Origin: Haemonchus contortus
Lineage: Eukaryota; Nematoda; Chromadorea; Rhabditida; Trichostrongylidae
Assembly: GCA_000469685.2 (NCBI GenBank)
Contig: LS997566.1
Location: forward strand, 42,918,920-42,982,919
Direction: 5' to 3'
DNA length: 64,000 nt
Within the stretch, counting starts at the first letter, position 1. Every line of letters begins with the position of its first letter. A program made the translations under genes and the position numbers. Below, in pieces: positions 60,411 to 64,000 of the stretch. The notes under the pieces are model-generated. The model was not told where the DNA came from and did no database searches. It was given only the letters and a program-made list of their open reading frames with translations.

Positions 60411-60839
60411 TTACCAAGAAGCTGCTCCGAAAAGACTCTTTATGGAGAGGAGCTGACGGTTCTCCTCAGAAATGCGATGCCCATAAGTGAAGGCCGGCTT
60501 TGGCCAGTCTTCAGAAAACCCTTGACCGAACTGGTTGCTCTCAGCATTGCTTAATACGCTGTTTTGGATCGGCGTAACCGGTGACATAACCGGTAGTTCA
60601 TGTGGTGGTCTTTGAGAGAGTATATCTACAGGGAACGCTACGGGTTTATCGTGTAGCGGGGTACGGGATGTGAAAAATGTTCCGTCAAGGAAGTGCGACA
60701 ACACAATTTTCATGTCCTGATTTTGTGTTTCCAAGATCTTCTTTTGTGAACTTTTCCATTTCCAGTTTTCTAAATCTCTGTTACTCAATATCCCGACGCT
60801 AAAATGTAGCCAAAACTCGATTTCACCCGCGAGTTTCAC
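60411..60839 (-). CDS. Unassigned 142-codon open frame, possibly retroelement-derived
   Basis: Open minus-strand frame with Pro-rich RPPHELPVMSPVTPIQNS and no recognised domain. It lies in a repeat-rich, gene-poor stretch. No splice signals or duplicates support it. Confidence 0.2.
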   Translation of the reverse strand: MKLAGEIEFWLHFSVGILSNRDLENWKWKSSQKKILETQNQDMKIVLSHFLDGTFFTSRTPLHDKPVAFPVDILSQRPPHELPVMSPVTPIQNSVLSNAESNQFGQGFSEDWPKPAFTYGHRISEENRQLLSIKSLFGAASW

Positions 60840-61661
60840 TAGCGACGGGGTCGGAGGCCCTTGCTGTTGAACGACTGCTGGGAGAAGATTTCTTCCAGAT
60901 CTGTCTCATGCCTAGCTTACGGATGGAAAGTATTGAACGTTGCCGAAACTCTACTGAGAGGCTACTTCTTGGATACTGCTACCAACTAAGTTCTCTCAGC
61001 TGTATAGGACTTTCTTATAGTTTCAAGGTTTCAAAGTGCAAAGCACGCAGCGAGGGGAGTACAGCCCTTCCAGTTTTCCATATGATACCATGGCTGAACA
61101 TCGAAACTTTAGTTTCTCTGAACTTCAAAACTTTCGAGCTTTCTATAGATATCGATTGATGTTGTTGGACATAACACTCAAAAGGTTCAGCAAAAAAGAA
61201 ATTGGGTTCTGATGACCTAATTTTGTGTTCTCAGGAGTTTCTTTCGTTGTTCCAATACAACTTTTTGCCCAAACGCTGAAATCAAAATCTTGGAACCGGT
61301 TACTCCGTCCAGTTCCATTTTGTTTTTTGAGTAGGCTCTACATCCGTTGCAAGAAGCCATCGTCAGTTTTACCTGCCAGTTGTAGGCGCCTTATAGAGCT
61401 TGTAAAGAAATGTACTGGTTAAGCAAAACTAATCTTTGGTAGGTACAGTAGTTCTTCCCTACTGCCTCTTTCTTGTTTTATAGTGGATGTCTCTGGTCTC
61501 AAACCCGGCCCGGCCATAGTCTTTCTTATTCACGGGCACATAATTGGAGCACAAAGAATCTTTGAGTCACCTGAGCCAAGTTTATCCAAATGATTGTTTA
61601 ACTCCATGACCGACTCACGATTTATCTCAGTATGGGAAGGTCCTGTTGAGGGTTTTGACTG
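60840..61661. other. Intergenic, nothing recognised
   Basis: No supported feature. Confidence 0.4.
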
Positions 61662-61670
61662 AGCAACCAT

Positions 61671-61963
61671 GGGTGCGCTTCGTTGCGCGCGTCCGTCGAA
61701 ACTAGGTCACGCCGCAGCCGTCGCACGCGGCGAGTCAGCGCACCATACTTGACAGACGTCGCAGTTGTCAGTGGGGCATACGATTTGCGTTTGGTCCACG
61801 GCAGTCAGTTCAAAGAGAAGATAACACAGACAAATGCCAATCTTTCGCTAGACTGACACTTGGAGGTACTGTAATGTCATTTTGAGACTTCTGTGTGTTG
61901 CGCCGCGCGCGAAGTGAGCGGGGTGACATACTTTCGACGGACGCACGCAACGGACGTTCTCCG
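61671..61963. mobile_element. 293-bp MITE, inverted copy of the 16.3-kb element
   Basis: Flanked by AGCAACCAT at 61662-61670 and 61964-61972. It begins GGGTGCGCTTCGTTGCGCGC and ends CGCAACGGACGTTCTCCG, the reverse of the copy at 16256-16546, with the shared interior GTCAGTGGGGCATACGATTT. Confidence 0.85.
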
Positions 61964-61972
61964 AGCAACCAT

Positions 61973-63264
61973 GATTGATTTTGAAGCTTCATCGGTGTCT
62001 GACTGGCCTTTTTCAGAGCCTTTGAAATCAAAAGGATGTTTGTGATTCACACAATTACTTTTTCAATTTTTAAGCGTGAATCTTAAATGGGTGAAAATCA
62101 AAAGCGATGAAGCTAGCCTCATAGCTCTTGGCCGCCATCCTAAGCCTTAGTACCCTCAAGGTGGAAATTGGCAAATAGGATTATCATTGAAGACCTTAAT
62201 TATCAGTTTCAACACGGAATAGCTCTCTGACCAAACCTCTTTTTTCCAAATATGAAATATCTTGAGGAAATAGGGGCTTTACTTCATAGCCGATTCAAGT
62301 CCTTCCATGAATGAATGCATGGACATCAGGTTTCTACTGAGATTTTACTTTTTAGTAGTATGTACGTCTATCTACATTTACTTGCATAGGACTTGGACTT
62401 TGCAAAAGTGAAACTGTCTAAAGCAGCATGAAGGCAAAGATCTTAGCTCCCAGAATATGAATTACTTTTTAATTTTTTTCAGCTTTCTTTCTGTCCATAA
62501 AAATCACTTTTTTGCTGAAAACTTCCTACCCGGTTGATCTCATTATTTGTTTTCTTGTGTATTTGTCGAACGGTGGATAAATAAGCAAATACATAATTAG
62601 GTAAGCTGGTGGGATAGAAACTCAGTCTGAGCCTACTTGATCCTATCTTCGTTATGGATTTCTGTACTCCAAGGTGAAGCAGGTCGGGTCTTGCCCTCCT
62701 AGTTACATGGGTGTGGGTCGCCCGTCGAGGACTCTCCTTGATGGCCTCGATATTGGCCATGTCCTCCATTCCTCCGAGTCGATTTTCACTACGTTAGAAA
62801 TCGATTTTCTGACTTTCAAACGCTGTTAGAATCGCTTCGGTCTCCCATTACAGTACTCGGCTACCTTTGTAGTTTTCGAACGTTGCTTGAGAACTCATGT
62901 TCCTGTTGAACGAAGGTTTTTATGAGCGTTTCTTCCTCATAATGAAGTTGTCCAGAACCGGTCGAAACCATTGCTATCAAAGGGTTCATTGTAGCTGTTG
63001 GCGCTCACAACGACTCTGTTATTCGAACACTTATCAGAAGCTTCGTGTTTTTGCATTTTTATTCCTTTTTTCTACCTCAGTATACCCTTCGGTAGGAGAC
63101 GACTGACCAAAATATTTCCACTCTGATTCGTACAGTATTTTTTAGTCTTCGAAACCTTTTTTTATGTGGCTCGTACATGAATGAGAACTTTTCACTTTCG
63201 CCAAACAATTATTTGACAAAAATCAGAATTTGCTCTATTTGTCAATTTTGTTTTTGGCATAAGG
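61973..63264. other. Intergenic, nothing recognised
   Basis: Small open frames only; no splice-consistent model. Confidence 0.4.
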
Positions 63265-63540
63265 GCCGATGTATGTAATGGTAAGTGACGCACTACCTCA
63301 CACGCACGATCAGGGGTACAAATAACGGCTCGATATCCGCCTAGGCCAACCAAGCTTGCTTTCCATCCCTCCGGGGTCGATTAATTCTTACCAGACTTGT
63401 GTGGGGAAATAAAAGCACTGGCTTGTGCATGGACTGACCACAGCACGTGCTTGTTTAGACCACCTACGCATTCAAACCTCCACCACCATTCTGAATGGAA
63501 GTCGAGAGCGGGGCGCATCCCTCAGACGGGATTTATCATA
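63265..63540 (+). mobile_element. tRNA-derived SINE (copy 7), plus orientation
   Basis: A degenerate head (GTATGTAATGGTAAGTGACG; B-box decayed) precedes CAACCAAGCTTGCTTTCCAT, TACCAGACTTGTGTGG and a complete 3' part with GGGGCGCATCCCTCAGACGG. Confidence 0.75.
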
Positions 63541-64000
63541 GACGTAGGAGGCGTCAATTTATCTTAGATTAGGGGGAAACCACTCTCATGAACTGTGCCT
63601 CTGAGGTGTTCTATCGTTGCACCCTGATGACGACCGCGACTTTGCATTTTCATATCTCCCCTGCCTCTGATCAAGTTTTCCCGTCAGTTTTTTAGCTACG
63701 CATGTCATGATGCAATTTTGAAGCCAAATAAAGTGTTCTTTGTCGAGCCGTCATAATCGAAGACTGTCAATCGACAACAGTAACCAAAAAACTTGATTGA
63801 CCAGTTCTCAAGCTTTTGATGTTTTGTCTGTGTTTTAAAGAATTCCAATGCAGTCATTATGGTAAGCCGCATTGAAACTAACGACAAAAAAACTGATTTG
63901 AAATTGTAAATATTTTCAAATCTTTTATTTATTTATTTTATATTCTGGCTCTCTCTAGATGCAGGTGCCACAAATTATATCTTCAAAGAATAGCATACAG
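63541..64000. other. Window end, nothing convincing
   Basis: ATGAACTGTGCCT at about 63588-63600 resembles the TTAA-MITE terminus but has no partner here. Confidence 0.4.

Overview
The window looks like nuclear DNA of a parasitic nematode, most likely a strongylid such as a hookworm. The evidence is small exons with short introns and AG-ended acceptors, orthologues of syntaxin-5 and SEL-11/HRD1 side by side, and a dense load of mariner elements, MITEs and a tRNA-derived SINE. From memory (to be checked), C. elegans syx-5 and sel-11 are neighbouring cosmid genes F55A11.2 and F55A11.3, and F55A11.1 is an EF-hand MCFD2-like gene. If so, this is a conserved early-secretory-pathway neighbourhood. 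All exon models were assembled by hand from splice signals, reading phase and family similarity; none has transcript support here.

Layout. 0.05-5.6 kb (+): 3' part of a gene encoding two KH RNA-binding domains, with an internally deleted mariner in one intron. 6.1-7.6 kb: decayed tandem repeat and a TTAA-flanked MITE. 8.4-12.2 kb: a small predicted secreted-protein gene and a frameshifted duplicate with a matching upstream block. 10.8-13.4 kb: (CA)n, SINE and a 145-bp tandem repeat. 14.6-32.5 kb (-): three MCFD2-like EF-hand genes or gene pieces, plus a possible relic, separated by MITEs and SINEs. The last and largest carries 14 in-frame micro-exons of 30-36 nt, each encoding a [10 protein letters not shown] type repeat between signal peptide and EF hands. 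32.8-34.0 kb: nearly full-length decayed mariner. 34.9-37.9 kb (+): syx-5. 38.8-45.2 kb (+): sel-11/hrd1. 45-64 kb: no recognisable intact gene; GC-rich stretch at 46.4-48.3 kb, orphan ORFs, a dead LINE reverse transcriptase, an 8-9 bp TSD MITE and a SINE.

Functional links. MCFD2-type proteins are soluble EF-hand partners of the LMAN1 cargo receptor, syntaxin-5 is the ER-Golgi Qa-SNARE, and SEL-11/HRD1 is the ERAD ubiquitin ligase. All act at the ER/early Golgi. The most unusual item is the micro-exon array. Its size, symmetric phase, weak splice sites and secreted product resemble the architecture of schistosome micro-exon genes, though no homology to them is implied.
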